Positions 16,243 to 24,996 are shown, numbered from the stretch's first letter. The stretch: DNA of 64,000 bases from Pseudidiomarina aestuarii (GCF_003987355.1 NZ_PIPR01000002.1:62001-126000); one strand, 5' to 3'. The notes: generated by a model not told the origin, from the letters alone. Numbers and translations: made by a program.

Positions 16243-16872
16243 ATGAACAAACTAATTATAGCGACTGTTACCGCATCGCTCGCCCTCACTGGGTGTGCGA
16301 ATAGTGGTTGGAGCAATACTCAGAAAGGCGCCACCATTGGAGCCGTTGCTGGAGCATTGATTGGTAAAGGCACGGGCGACCATGATAAAAGCCGATATGT
16401 TTGGGGTGCTGCTGTAGGCGCACTCGCAGGGGCGGCTGTTGGTAACTATATGGACCAACAGGAAGAGGAATTCCGCCAAGAGTTGGCCGGTAGTGGCGTT
16501 CAGGTTATCCGTGATGGCGACAACATTCGCCTGCAGTTACCCAGTAACATTACGTTTGATACCAACAGTGCAGTGATCTCGCAAAGCTTCGCGCCTGTGT
16601 TAACGGACGTCGGCAAAGTACTCCAGCGTTATGAAAAAACCACGTTGGTGATCGAAGGCCATACCGACAGCACGGGTTCAGCTGAGTACAACCAGCGCTT
16701 GTCAGAAAATCGCGCACTGGCCGTACGTAACCAACTGAATGGTAATGGGGTCGACAGCCGTCGCCTTACGACCTTAGGTTTTGGCGAATCGCAGCCGATT
16801 GCCAGTAATGAAACGGCAGCGGGTCGTACCCAGAACCGTCGTGTTGAGCTGCGCATCGTACCGAATACTTAA
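16243..16872 (+). CDS. OmpA-family lipoprotein with glycine zipper (YiaD-like)
   Basis: The 209-residue product has a lipoprotein signal (LALTGCA), a glycine-zipper segment (GAVAGALIGKGTG and GAAVGALAGAAVG, residues 26-70) and a C-terminal OmpA peptidoglycan-binding domain (about 95-209). The domain shows FDTNSAVI, IEGHTDSTGSAEYNQRLSE and TQNRRVELRI. It should anchor the outer membrane to peptidoglycan. The start at 16243 has AAGGAG upstream; an earlier ATG at 16219 would displace the signal peptide. A strong terminator follows. Confidence 0.92.
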   Translation: MNKLIIATVTASLALTGCANSGWSNTQKGATIGAVAGALIGKGTGDHDKSRYVWGAAVGALAGAAVGNYMDQQEEEFRQELAGSGVQVIRDGDNIRLQLPSNITFDTNSAVISQSFAPVLTDVGKVLQRYEKTTLVIEGHTDSTGSAEYNQRLSENRALAVRNQLNGNGVDSRRLTTLGFGESQPIASNETAAGRTQNRRVELRIVPNT

Positions 16873-16895
16873 AGCTAAACAGATACTTCAAATAG

Positions 16896-16931
16896 AAAGC
16901 GCTAGTTGCCTTGAGCTGCTAGCGCTTTTTT
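16896..16931 (+). terminator. Rho-independent terminator after the OmpA-family gene
   Basis: AAAGCGCTAG (16896-16905) pairs perfectly with CTAGCGCTTT (16919-16928) across a 13-base loop, and the T-run continues to 16931. It lies 24 bp after the OmpA-family stop codon. Confidence 0.9.
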
Positions 16932-16970
16932 ATGGCTGACAGAAAACGAATAACGGTATTGCGAATCGTT

Positions 16971-16992
16971 CGCATTTGCATTATCATTTCCG
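16971..16992. promoter_or_regulatory. Candidate Fur box upstream of the siderophore receptor
   Basis: The minus strand reads AATGATAAT at 16980-16988, an exact Fur half-site, with weaker AT-rich hexamers (GCAAAT, GCGAAC) beside it. It lies about 35-50 bp before the receptor start, where iron repression would be expected. The full 19-bp match is only partial. Confidence 0.4.
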
Positions 16993-17022
16993 CCATCGTT
17001 GTCACCATTAAAGGAAATTTCT

Positions 17023-19167
17023 GTGAAAGCCGTATCTCGTGTAGCAATCGCCATCTCTGCAGTTCTAGCTGCGCAAGCTCATGCTGATCCACAAACTTAC
17101 GAAGCAATGGAACGTCTGCAAATATTAGGTCACAAGCAAAGTGGCTACTTGGCCGAGGATCAACAATCGGCAAGCAAGCTGGACCTCAGCATCAAAGAAA
17201 CCCCGCAAACGGTCACCGTGATCACTGCTGAAAAGCTGCGAGACTTCGCGTTGACGGATCTAAATTCAGCCCTCGAAAACTCGGCCACCGTGAATGTTGA
17301 GCAAGTGGAGTCTGATCGTACTTACTACACATCACGCGGCTTTGAGCTGAACAATTTTCAAGTGGATGGATTGGGTTTGCCACTGATCAATAGCAATTCT
17401 CATGGACGTTTTGATACAGCAATGTACGAGCGAATTGAAATTGTGCATGGCGCTAACGGGGTCATGACTGGAGTCGGAAGCCCATCGGCCACCGTTAATT
17501 TAGTGCGTAAGAAACCTACCTCAGAATTTCGTGGTTCGGTCAGTGGTAGCTTGAGCTCATGGAGTGGTAAGCGGCTCGAGGGTGACTTTTCAGGTGCGTT
17601 CAATGACTCATTCCGCGGCCGTATTGTCGTGGTTGGCGATGATCGCGAATCATACCTCGATCGCTATGCCAACCAAACGCAAATGGTTTACTTGGTTGCT
17701 GATTATGCACCTACGACCAATACTTTAATCACATTCGGTCATAGCGAGCACAACAGCGAAACGGATGGCAACCTCTGGGGAGCATTGACCCTCTATTACG
17801 GTGATGGTACGCCGACTAATTTTGATGTGTCGACCAATATTGCAGCTGACTGGTCGCAGTGGGATGTGCGCGAAAGTCGCAGCTTTATTGACGTCGAAAC
17901 AGCGCTCTCGGATATGTGGACACTGCGTTTCGCCTACAACCGAGTACGTACCGACGAAGACAGTTTCTTGTTTTATACCTATTTGGCGGACCCTGCGGTC
18001 GGGCTCGATCCTGACACTGGTTTAGGACTGATTGGTTACGGCAGTGAGTATGACTTAGATGACGAACAAGACACTTTCGATGCATACGTAAGTGGTTCGT
18101 TCTCTGCCTGGGGACGTGAACATGAAGTTGTCGTGGGTGCAAACTACTCACGTCTCGATTATGTCGATGTTTCGCTGTATGACTTCCATACCGGCAATGG
18201 CTTCCCAGTGATGCCTGCGCTGGAGAATTGGAATGGTAATACGCCATTCCCAGAATTTACTGATGGCCAAGATGGCAGCACAATTGAGAACACACAGAAA
18301 GCGTTTTACGCGCAAACCCGACTAGCCATTACCGACAACTTTAAGGTACTTCTCGGAGGTCGTTGGAACGACTTTGAGCGCAACGGAATTGGCTATGGCG
18401 TGGACCAGTCGAGTGCAGCGGATGAATTTATTCCGTATTTCGGTGCTACTTATGCACTGACACCAGCAACGACTGTCTATGCATCCTACACCGAAACCTT
18501 CCAAGCGCAGAACTTGCGTGACCGTGACTTCCGTCGTTTACCGCCGCTGACAGGTGAGAGTTCAGAAGTTGGTTTCAAAACGGAGTTGTTTGAAGGTGCG
18601 GCATTATTGTCGGCAGCGTACTTCAACGTTGAACAGGTGAATCTGGGTGTCAGCGATGGCACTGTGACCAACCCAAATACGGGCGCGCCGGAGCAAGTCT
18701 ATCGCGCGGCAGATGGCATCACGAGCAAAGGCTTTGAGGTGGAGCTCACCGGTCAAATCATGCAGGGTTTGCAAGGCACCATTTCGGCATCGGCTTTCGA
18801 TATTGATGGTGATCAACTAGTCAAAGACTACACGCCGGAAAATTTATTCCGTACGTCATTGACCTATCGGCCGGCGACGATAGAAAACCTGAAGTTTGGC
18901 GCGACCTATTTGTGGCAAGACACCATTTCACGTTTCCAAGGTGTGGTGGGAGAGTCCTACGCCAACGCTGGCGCGGATATTGTGACCACACAAGAGGCAT
19001 ACGGGCGCTTAAACTTGATGGCGAACTATCAGTTTAGTGAAGCGCTCAGCCTAACCTTGAACGTACAGAACGCAACGGATGAAAAATACATCAATAGTTT
19101 GCTCTGGGCACAAGGCTATTACGGTGCGCCCCGCAATTACTCCGCGACACTCACCTACTTGTTCTAA
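17023..19167 (+). CDS. TonB-dependent siderophore receptor
   Basis: The 714-residue product starts at GTG with AAGGA eight bases upstream; a TTG at 16999 is in frame but spoils the signal peptide. It has a signal peptide ending AQAHA and a plug domain (about 40-155; SIKETPQTVTVITAEKLRDF, DTAMYERIEIVHGANGVMTG). A 22-stranded barrel is expected after it, ending in the terminal aromatic residue of TYLF. The plug resembles hydroxamate or pyoverdine-type receptors (FhuE/FpvA group). The PepSY gene follows six bases after the stop. A Fur-like half-site lies upstream. Confidence 0.93.
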   Translation: MKAVSRVAIAISAVLAAQAHADPQTYEAMERLQILGHKQSGYLAEDQQSASKLDLSIKETPQTVTVITAEKLRDFALTDLNSALENSATVNVEQVESDRTYYTSRGFELNNFQVDGLGLPLINSNSHGRFDTAMYERIEIVHGANGVMTGVGSPSATVNLVRKKPTSEFRGSVSGSLSSWSGKRLEGDFSGAFNDSFRGRIVVVGDDRESYLDRYANQTQMVYLVADYAPTTNTLITFGHSEHNSETDGNLWGALTLYYGDGTPTNFDVSTNIAADWSQWDVRESRSFIDVETALSDMWTLRFAYNRVRTDEDSFLFYTYLADPAVGLDPDTGLGLIGYGSEYDLDDEQDTFDAYVSGSFSAWGREHEVVVGANYSRLDYVDVSLYDFHTGNGFPVMPALENWNGNTPFPEFTDGQDGSTIENTQKAFYAQTRLAITDNFKVLLGGRWNDFERNGIGYGVDQSSAADEFIPYFGATYALTPATTVYASYTETFQAQNLRDRDFRRLPPLTGESSEVGFKTELFEGAALLSAAYFNVEQVNLGVSDGTVTNPNTGAPEQVYRAADGITSKGFEVELTGQIMQGLQGTISASAFDIDGDQLVKDYTPENLFRTSLTYRPATIENLKFGATYLWQDTISRFQGVVGESYANAGADIVTTQEAYGRLNLMANYQFSEALSLTLNVQNATDEKYINSLLWAQGYYGAPRNYSATLTYLF

Positions 19168-19179
19168 GAGTTATTGACC

Positions 19180-20307
19180 ATGCGTAAAAGCTTGCATAAA
19201 TGGCATGGCTGGCTGGGGATCATTTTTATGGTCCCCTTTCTGCTTATTTGCCTAACCGGAAGTATTCTGGTTTTTAAGAAAGAAATTGATGGTTGGTTAC
19301 TGCCCGATGTCGCGGCTTTGGCACCAAGCAACGAACCACGATTACCCCTCAATACACTGAAGCAGCGAGTGAATCAGCAGTTACCTGACTATGAAATTGG
19401 GAGCTGGGAAATCTTTCCGGCAGGTCATGATGAAGCGGACCGTGTATTTGTGATTAAAGAGGGCACGGATGCTTGGCACAAAGTGCATTTAAACCCGTAT
19501 ACGGGTGAACTGCGAAGCTTGCCAACAGAGCCGGGTCACTACTTAACGGATTGGTTATTGGAACTGCATTACACGCTGTTGTTGAATGACTTAGAAACCT
19601 TAGACTTTAACTTCGCGACTGAACACTTCGGTCTATTGATTACCCTAGTGTTAGGGCTGTTTTTGCTCTTTATGGGGATCTCTGGGCTGATCATGTATCG
19701 GCGGTTTTGGGCACGCTTTTTCACCTTGCGCTGGGATCACCGATTGCTAGTCGTATTCAGTGATTTGCACAAAATGGCGGGTACCTTTGCCTCGCCAGTG
19801 TTGCTGGTGTTGGGTATTACCGGCGTGTACTACAACGGGTTAATTTTCTACGAAGAATGGACCGAACATGGCGGTGGCCAAGAGCACCACATCATGACCG
19901 AGCGCCTGTATGCCGAATCGGTCAATATTGATGAGCTGGTAGCCGACAGTCAGACACGGATAGAGGGTTTCAAACCGACATACGTACTGTTTCCATTCGA
20001 ACCAGAGTTGCCGTTCACAGTATTTGGGCGCGCCCCGACAGCAAACCCGCTGCTGAGTAATTATGGCAGTGTTTCCAACTACGATGCTTGGTCTGGCGAC
20101 TATTTGAGTACTTACAACTTAAATGAACAAGGAGCAGGCATGAAAACGCTGGATGCATTTCGGCGTCTGCACTTTGGCAGTTGGGGCGGTTTAGGGGTCA
20201 AAGCACTGTATAGTTTTGTCGGTTTATTGCCGTTGTTGCTGGCCATTACCGGTGGCTATATTTGGTGGCAACGTCGCAATAAACGACAGCGCCGGCGCAC
20301 TTACTAA
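19180..20307 (+). CDS. PepSY-associated transmembrane protein
   Basis: The 375-residue product has four transmembrane helices: residues 8-32, about 150-172, about 200-222 and near the C-terminus (ALYSFVGLLPLLLAITGGYIW). The helices and flanks carry conserved His, including KWHGWLGI and the HK of SDLHKMAG. Two PepSY-like regions sit in the periplasmic loops. Proteins of this family next to TonB siderophore receptors (PiuB or FoxB type) are thought to reduce ferric siderophores at the inner membrane. It is cotranscribed with the receptor. Confidence 0.88.
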   Translation: MRKSLHKWHGWLGIIFMVPFLLICLTGSILVFKKEIDGWLLPDVAALAPSNEPRLPLNTLKQRVNQQLPDYEIGSWEIFPAGHDEADRVFVIKEGTDAWHKVHLNPYTGELRSLPTEPGHYLTDWLLELHYTLLLNDLETLDFNFATEHFGLLITLVLGLFLLFMGISGLIMYRRFWARFFTLRWDHRLLVVFSDLHKMAGTFASPVLLVLGITGVYYNGLIFYEEWTEHGGGQEHHIMTERLYAESVNIDELVADSQTRIEGFKPTYVLFPFEPELPFTVFGRAPTANPLLSNYGSVSNYDAWSGDYLSTYNLNEQGAGMKTLDAFRRLHFGSWGGLGVKALYSFVGLLPLLLAITGGYIWWQRRNKRQRRRTY

Positions 20308-20323
20308 AGCACTTCGAACTGGC

Positions 20324-20375
20324 GAAAATCCCTGCTACTATGAGGTTCACTTGAGTTGATTGAGCAGGGATTTTC
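20324..20375 (+). promoter_or_regulatory. 13-bp inverted repeat whose 3' arm covers a ribosome binding site
   Basis: GAAAATCCCTGCT (20324-20336) is the exact reverse complement of AGCAGGGATTTTC (20363-20375), with a 26-base loop. The 3' arm contains the AGGGA ribosome binding site and ends one base before the GTG start of the monooxygenase gene. In RNA this would be a stem that hides the site; as DNA it could be an operator. Confidence 0.75.
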
Positions 20376-20376
20376 C

Positions 20377-21822
20377 GTGTACGACGTGGTCATTATTGGA
20401 AGTGGTTTTGGTGGCCAAATTGCTGCTATTAACTTACGTAAACGCGGACTGAATAACTTTCTCATATTAGAACGCCGTGATTTCATGGGCGGCACTTGGG
20501 TACAAAATAAATATCCCGGTGCCGCTGTTGACGTGCAATCCCCGCTTTATTCACTGTCGTTTGAACCCTACCCATGGACGCAGATGTACGCCGAGCAACC
20601 TGAGCTCGAGGACTACACGAATAAAATTATTGAAAAGTATGGTCTGCGTGAGCAAACGCGCACCGGGCAGGATGTCCAGCAATTAGATTGGTGTGATGAC
20701 CATTGGCAAATTCAAACCAAAGCGGGTGACATTTTCCGTTCGCGCAGTGTCATCAGTGCATCAGGGCCGCTCAGTCAACCACTGACACCCGAGTTTCCGG
20801 GGCATGACACCTTTCAAGGTGAGCAATTCCATACCAATGCATGGAACCATGACTTCGATCACAAGGGGAAACGGGTAGCTATTATTGGAAGTGGTGCTAG
20901 TGCCGCTCAGGTCATTCCTGCTATTGCCTCTGAGGTTGAGGCGCTGCACGTTTTTCAACGCTCTCCGCATTGGGTGTTACCGCGACACGATTGGAAATTT
21001 GGCAAAGTGGCGCGCACGCTGCTGAAGTGGAAGCCGATGTATCATTTGCTCCGCAAAACTATTTATTGGGCACTGGAATATCGGGTCATTGCGTTTAAAT
21101 ACTCAAAGCGGCTGATGCGTTTCATTGGTCAATCGGAAGCCGAACGCTTTATGCGAAAAACGATCAAAGATCCCGAACTGCGTCAGAAGCTGACGCCCGA
21201 TTATCTGATTGGGTGCAAACGTATATTGGTATCAAGCACGTTATATCCAGCGTTGCAGCGCGACAACGTAAGCTTGCATGACCGGAACGACAGTATTGCG
21301 CGAATCACTGAGAGCGGCATCGAAACCGCCCAGGGCATACAACTCAAGCTCGATGCGATTGTTTATGCGACCGGTTACCAAGCCACCGATGGCTCGATTC
21401 CTTTTCGCGTGACGGGGCGCGACGGCAAAACGTTAGAGCAATTTTGGGAAGAGTTTCCGCGCGCCTATTTGGGTACGAGCATGCCAGGGTTTCCGAATTT
21501 GTATTTGGTCACTGGACCCAATACGGGCATTGGCCACACCTCCGCTTTGTTTATTATCGAATCGCAAATGAAGTACATCCTGCGCTGCTTGCAAGAACTG
21601 CAAAATTCACCTGCATTGAGTATTGAAGTGAAGCCTGCTGCGGAAGAAAAGTACACTGACATGATTCATCGCGAAATGCGTAACACGGTGTGGCAAGTTG
21701 GCGGCTGCAACAGTTGGTACAAGAGCAAAAGCGGACGTGTGATTGCCATGTATCCGGGGTTTAGCTTTGTCTACCGCTGGTTGGCGAGCCGCTTTAAGCG
21801 GCATCACCACCAACTGCGTTAA
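20377..21822 (+). CDS. Flavin-containing monooxygenase, Baeyer-Villiger type
   Basis: The 481-residue product has the FAD-binding GSGFGG near residue 9, a second Rossmann motif GSGASAAQ for NADPH near residue 175, and the type I Baeyer-Villiger fingerprint FxGxxxHxxxW as FQGEQFHTNAWN just before it. These enzymes insert oxygen beside ketone carbonyls using NADPH and O2. I chose GTG 20377 because the fold begins right after it and AGGGA lies seven bases upstream; TTG 20356 is the alternative. It follows the PepSY gene but is separated from it by an inverted repeat. Confidence 0.88.
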   Translation: MYDVVIIGSGFGGQIAAINLRKRGLNNFLILERRDFMGGTWVQNKYPGAAVDVQSPLYSLSFEPYPWTQMYAEQPELEDYTNKIIEKYGLREQTRTGQDVQQLDWCDDHWQIQTKAGDIFRSRSVISASGPLSQPLTPEFPGHDTFQGEQFHTNAWNHDFDHKGKRVAIIGSGASAAQVIPAIASEVEALHVFQRSPHWVLPRHDWKFGKVARTLLKWKPMYHLLRKTIYWALEYRVIAFKYSKRLMRFIGQSEAERFMRKTIKDPELRQKLTPDYLIGCKRILVSSTLYPALQRDNVSLHDRNDSIARITESGIETAQGIQLKLDAIVYATGYQATDGSIPFRVTGRDGKTLEQFWEEFPRAYLGTSMPGFPNLYLVTGPNTGIGHTSALFIIESQMKYILRCLQELQNSPALSIEVKPAAEEKYTDMIHREMRNTVWQVGGCNSWYKSKSGRVIAMYPGFSFVYRWLASRFKRHHHQLR

Positions 21823-21825
21823 TGC

Positions 21826-22302
21826 TTACTCGGTCGGATTAGCTTTGTGCGTGGCATTCCAATTCATGGCCTGCCAACGGCCATCGCGCTCAACTAAAAC
21901 GCCGCTGTTCAGATATTCCTGACGCGTTCCGTCTATGGCGGTAGCGACTAGGGTAAAGTTGACAATGGCTGCATCGCCCGCCCACTTCACTTCTAGGTTT
22001 TCGGCGCTGTACCAAGAGTTCACCTCATCATCTGGAATTCGCACGGCGTCTTGCATGCCTGACATCAGCTGTTCGCGACCAAAGCGAATACCACTGGAAC
22101 TGGTATAGGTGAGATCTTCTGCCCAAAAAGAGCCATGAATAACCTTGTCATTGACGCTGGCGCCATAGAGGAAATGATCAATAGTTTTAGCGACCGAATC
22201 TGTGCGATTGGAGTGAGTCGCCTCTGCAGCGAGAGCAGTACTGCTGACCCCTTGTAGTGCGAAAAGCAGAGCACAAAACAAAGTCATTGAGATGAAACGC
22301 AT
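21826..22302 (-). CDS. Secreted nuclear-transport-factor-2-like (SnoaL/DUF4440) protein
   Basis: The 158-residue product has a signal peptide (MTLFCALLFALQGVSSTALA) and a small cone-shaped NTF2-like domain. It is recognisable from the pattern IDHFLYGASVNDK...FWAEDLTYTSSSG and the C-terminal DGRWQAMNWNATHK. Members are often annotated as nuclear transport factor 2 family; enzymatic or binding role unknown. The start at 22302 has AAGGAG upstream. It is convergent with the monooxygenase gene. Confidence 0.75.
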   Translation of the reverse strand: MRFISMTLFCALLFALQGVSSTALAAEATHSNRTDSVAKTIDHFLYGASVNDKVIHGSFWAEDLTYTSSSGIRFGREQLMSGMQDAVRIPDDEVNSWYSAENLEVKWAGDAAIVNFTLVATAIDGTRQEYLNSGVLVERDGRWQAMNWNATHKANPTE

Positions 22303-22377
22303 GGAATTCTCCTTGTTATTTTTCATGCTAGTATGACAAAGAATACGAGGAAAGAAATGCAAGAGCGAGGATTACCC

Positions 22378-22941
22378 ATGGCAAGCTCAGCAAGCATGGC
22401 GGTTACAGCAACAGAAGTACTGAATTTTTGGTTCAAAGAGCTCACTCAGCAACAATGGTTTAAAAAGGACGCTGAAGTCGATGCGATCATTCATAAACGC
22501 TTTGCGGCGACCTATGAAAAAGCGGCCGCAGCTGAGTTGTGGGTGTGGCGAGAGAGTTCACGTGGACGTTTAGCGGAAATTATTGTGCTTGACCAATTCG
22601 CGCGTAATTTGTTTCGCGATTCCGCCCGCGCATTCGCTGCCGATGCATTGGCACTGGCGCTTGCTCAAGAGGCTGTGGCAGGCGGACATGATAAGCAGTT
22701 GCCGACGCTGCAACGTGCATTTATGTATATGCCTTACATGCACAGTGAATCACTGGCCATTCATGAAGAAGCTGTGCGGCTATTTGATCAGCCTGGGCTT
22801 GAATACAACCTTGAGTTTGAGCACAAACATAAAGTGATTATTGAGGAATTCGGGCGCTATCCGCATCGGAACCAAGTACTTGGGCGTGAATCGACGCCGG
22901 CGGAGATCGAGTTTTTACAGCAGCCAGGCTCTAGCTTTTAA
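22378..22941 (+). CDS. DUF924 family protein
   Basis: The roughly 187-residue product matches DUF924 over its length, with VLNFWFKELTQQQWFKKD at the N-terminus, EIIVLDQFARNLFRDS in the middle, and FEHKHKVIIEEFGRYPHRN with the conserved His and Arg. The fold is helical (TPR-like); the function is unknown. Two ATG codons with good ribosome sites exist (22357 and 22378); the shorter is closer to family length. The end overlaps the stop of the convergent HTH gene by 11 bases. Confidence 0.85.
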   Translation: MASSASMAVTATEVLNFWFKELTQQQWFKKDAEVDAIIHKRFAATYEKAAAAELWVWRESSRGRLAEIIVLDQFARNLFRDSARAFAADALALALAQEAVAGGHDKQLPTLQRAFMYMPYMHSESLAIHEEAVRLFDQPGLEYNLEFEHKHKVIIEEFGRYPHRNQVLGRESTPAEIEFLQQPGSSF

Positions 22942-23170
22942 CCTTTGCCCAAAGGCAGCTGTCGCGCTGTTGTAGCACTATCATCTGCAACTCCAGCGCC
23001 GCTAGCACTCGTAACAAGGTACTGACGCGCCCGTCGCCTTTATTCTCAATTTTTGAGATGACGGCTTGGGTGGTATCGACTCGCTCGGCGAGCTCAGTTT
23101 GAGACCAGCCCAGTGCGTTGCGAGCAGTTTTGATTGCAGCTGAAATTTCGGCGGTTGTTTCAAGACGCAT
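22931..23170 (-). CDS. Orphan XRE/HipB-like HTH protein
   Basis: The 79-residue product is a Cro/CI helix-turn-helix (LGWSQTELAERVDTTQAVISKIEN) with the C-terminal strand region LRVLAALELQMIVLQQR. That ending is typical of HipB antitoxins, which pair through a small beta-sheet. No hipA kinase gene is adjacent: the DUF924 gene lies convergent and the downstream side is filled. It may be a free-standing regulator or a remnant of a toxin-antitoxin pair. Confidence 0.8.
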   Translation of the reverse strand: MRLETTAEISAAIKTARNALGWSQTELAERVDTTQAVISKIENKGDGRVSTLLRVLAALELQMIVLQQRDSCLWAKVKS

Positions 23171-23228
23171 AGCGCCCCCAATATATGCAAATAAATATAG
23201 TAAACACTAAAAGACTTTAAAGCGCTAG

Positions 23229-23288
23229 TGGTTACTGGTTACTAGTTACTCGAAAAAAACATGGCGAGTAGCCAATAGCTAGTAGCCA
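23229..23288. repeat. Heptad-built imperfect hairpin
   Basis: The left arm (23229-23252) consists of 7-bp units GGTTACT, GGTTACT and AGTTACT. The right arm (23265-23288) consists of complementary-type units CGAGTAG, CCAATAG and CTAGTAG, with a 12-base A-rich loop. By eye, 18 of 24 positions pair. It lies about 28 bp before the PLP-enzyme start. Similar elements occur at 24906 and 57509. Confidence 0.7.
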
Positions 23289-23316
23289 ATAGCCATTACT
23301 CTGTTTTGAGGATCCC

Positions 23317-24444
23317 ATGGAACTGACAGCGATTCGTACTCCTTATTTACTACTCGACCGTCCGCGGATGTTGCGTAACATCCATCGGTTGCAAGCTCGT
23401 ATGGATGCTCTCGGAGTCGTGTTGCGACCGCATGTTAAAACAGCGAAGTCAGCGCCTATAGCAGAGCTGATGTGCAAGCATCCGTTGGGTCCGATAACTG
23501 TGTCGACTATCAAAGAGGCCGAGTATTTCGCGGAGTATGGCTATCGCGACATCTTATATGCGGTGGGAATCAGCCCAGATAAGTTAGAGCCGTTGGCTGC
23601 TCTCATGCACAAGGGTGTGAAGATAACCGTGTTGTTAGATAGCGCTGCTCAGGCTGAAGCTGTGTTGGCAGCAAATCAGAAATGGAATACTGGTATTCGG
23701 GCAGCAATAGAACTGGATTGTGATGGCCATCGTGCGGGTCTGGTGCCCGGTGATCCAGATATTCTGGTGATTGCGCGTCAATTGCACGAAGGAAATGCCC
23801 TAGCAGGCGTTTTATTGCATGCAGGTGGCTCTTATCACTGCGAAACGGATGCCGAAAAGGCTGCAGCTGCCGAAGCCGAGCGACAAGCTGCGGTCAGCAC
23901 TGCTGAATCCATTCGTGCTGAAGGTATGCAGGTGTCTATGGTGAGTGTGGGTTCGACGCCAACAGCGCACTATGCTGAGAATCTTGAGGGTGTGACCGAA
24001 GTCAGAGCAGGCGTTTATGTTTTTCAAGACCTAGTAATGGCAGGCATTCACGTCTGTGCACTGGAAGATATTGCGATTGGTGTGGTGGCAACGGTTATTG
24101 GTCATCGCCCCGATAAGGGTTGGATTCTTTGCGATGCGGGCTGGATGGCACTATCACGTGACCGCGGCACAGCCAAACAAGCGGTCGACCAAGGCTACGG
24201 CGTCGTCACTACCCTCGATGGCGAGGTTTATCCCGATTTAATCGTCGCCAATACCAGTCAAGAGCATGGTGTAATGATGTTACGCGAAGGCAGCGAGGCT
24301 GTATTACCAGACTTACCGATTGGCACTAAAATCTGTGTGTTGCCAAATCATGCCTGTGCCACCGCGAGCCAATTTGAAGAGTATGTGGTGAGTGATGACC
24401 GCCATACGCAAGCGACGCGCTGGTCACGAATCAACGGTTGGTAG
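23317..24444 (+). CDS. DSD1 family PLP-dependent enzyme (D-serine dehydratase / D-threonine aldolase-like)
   Basis: The 375-residue product has the alanine-racemase-type PLP barrel at the N-terminus, with the cofactor lysine Lys41 in RPHVKTAK. The C-terminal domain carries a zinc-binding His/Cys pair in LPNHACAT. This is the fold type III family of D-threonine aldolases and eukaryotic-type D-serine dehydratases. The reaction is likely breakdown of a D-hydroxy amino acid; the exact substrate is not visible. It is a single gene that overlaps the convergent EVE gene by 14 bases. Confidence 0.88.
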   Translation: MELTAIRTPYLLLDRPRMLRNIHRLQARMDALGVVLRPHVKTAKSAPIAELMCKHPLGPITVSTIKEAEYFAEYGYRDILYAVGISPDKLEPLAALMHKGVKITVLLDSAAQAEAVLAANQKWNTGIRAAIELDCDGHRAGLVPGDPDILVIARQLHEGNALAGVLLHAGGSYHCETDAEKAAAAEAERQAAVSTAESIRAEGMQVSMVSVGSTPTAHYAENLEGVTEVRAGVYVFQDLVMAGIHVCALEDIAIGVVATVIGHRPDKGWILCDAGWMALSRDRGTAKQAVDQGYGVVTTLDGEVYPDLIVANTSQEHGVMMLREGSEAVLPDLPIGTKICVLPNHACATASQFEEYVVSDDRHTQATRWSRINGW

Positions 24445-24892
24445 TGGCAAGGATTGCTTTATACTCATTTGCAGATAACGGCATGACACTGAGTCGATTA
24501 CCTTTGCGCACCAATGCGCAGTCTGCCAGTGCGGACAAGGTTTTCAACTCTGATAGCGGAATAATGCGGGGAAATTTGTCGACAAAGCACAAGTCTACGG
24601 CATCCCAACGTGGCTCTGTAGCTGAACTTTTTGGATCGTAGTATGCTGAGTCCGGATTGAATTGCTCGGGGTCCGCATAAGCAGCACGGGTTACCTTGAC
24701 GATGCCAGCTGTGCCAATGTGCTTGCAGGATGAGTGATAGAGCACCACATGGTCACCCGGTTGCATGCTGCGCATAAAGTTACGCGCTTGGTAATTGCGC
24801 ACACCGTCCCACATGAAATCGCGTTGTGGTTCGTGCGCAAAATCATCGATGCCCAACTCATCTGGCTCAGTTTTCATTAACCAATGATTCAT
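24431..24892 (-). CDS. EVE domain protein
   Basis: The 153-residue product has the full-length EVE domain pattern (WLMKTEPDELGIDDF at the start, VRNYQARNFMRSMQPGDHVV, then YHSSCKHIGTAGIVKV). The fold is related to PUA and YTH and is thought to bind modified bases in DNA or RNA. EVE proteins sometimes associate with modification-dependent restriction, but no such partner is adjacent here. A heptad hairpin separates it from the divergent tspO gene. Confidence 0.92.
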   Translation of the reverse strand: MNHWLMKTEPDELGIDDFAHEPQRDFMWDGVRNYQARNFMRSMQPGDHVVLYHSSCKHIGTAGIVKVTRAAYADPEQFNPDSAYYDPKSSATEPRWDAVDLCFVDKFPRIIPLSELKTLSALADCALVRKGNRLSVMPLSANEYKAILATTNR

Positions 24893-24905
24893 AAAAACAC
24901 AGTGA

Positions 24906-24996
24906 ATAGTGAATAGTGAGTAGCAAACATATTAACCTAGGCTAGACTATCTCGGTAGGTTTTACCGTTATCTGTTTACTATTCACTGTTCACTAT
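24906..24996. repeat. Long inverted repeat built from 7-bp units
   Basis: The arm at 24906-24929 and the arm at 24973-24996 are reverse complements at 21 of 24 positions, with a 43-base loop. Both are made of AGTGAAT-type heptads. It occupies most of the spacer between the divergent EVE and TspO genes. Confidence 0.8.

Noticed and set aside
16999-17022. A TTG start for the siderophore receptor.
   Set aside because: It would put charged residues before the signal peptide. GTG 17023 has AAGGA at good spacing and starts the signal peptide directly.
23229-23295. A CRISPR array.
   Set aside because: The repeat units are only seven bases, without spacers of constant length, and no cas gene is present in the window.
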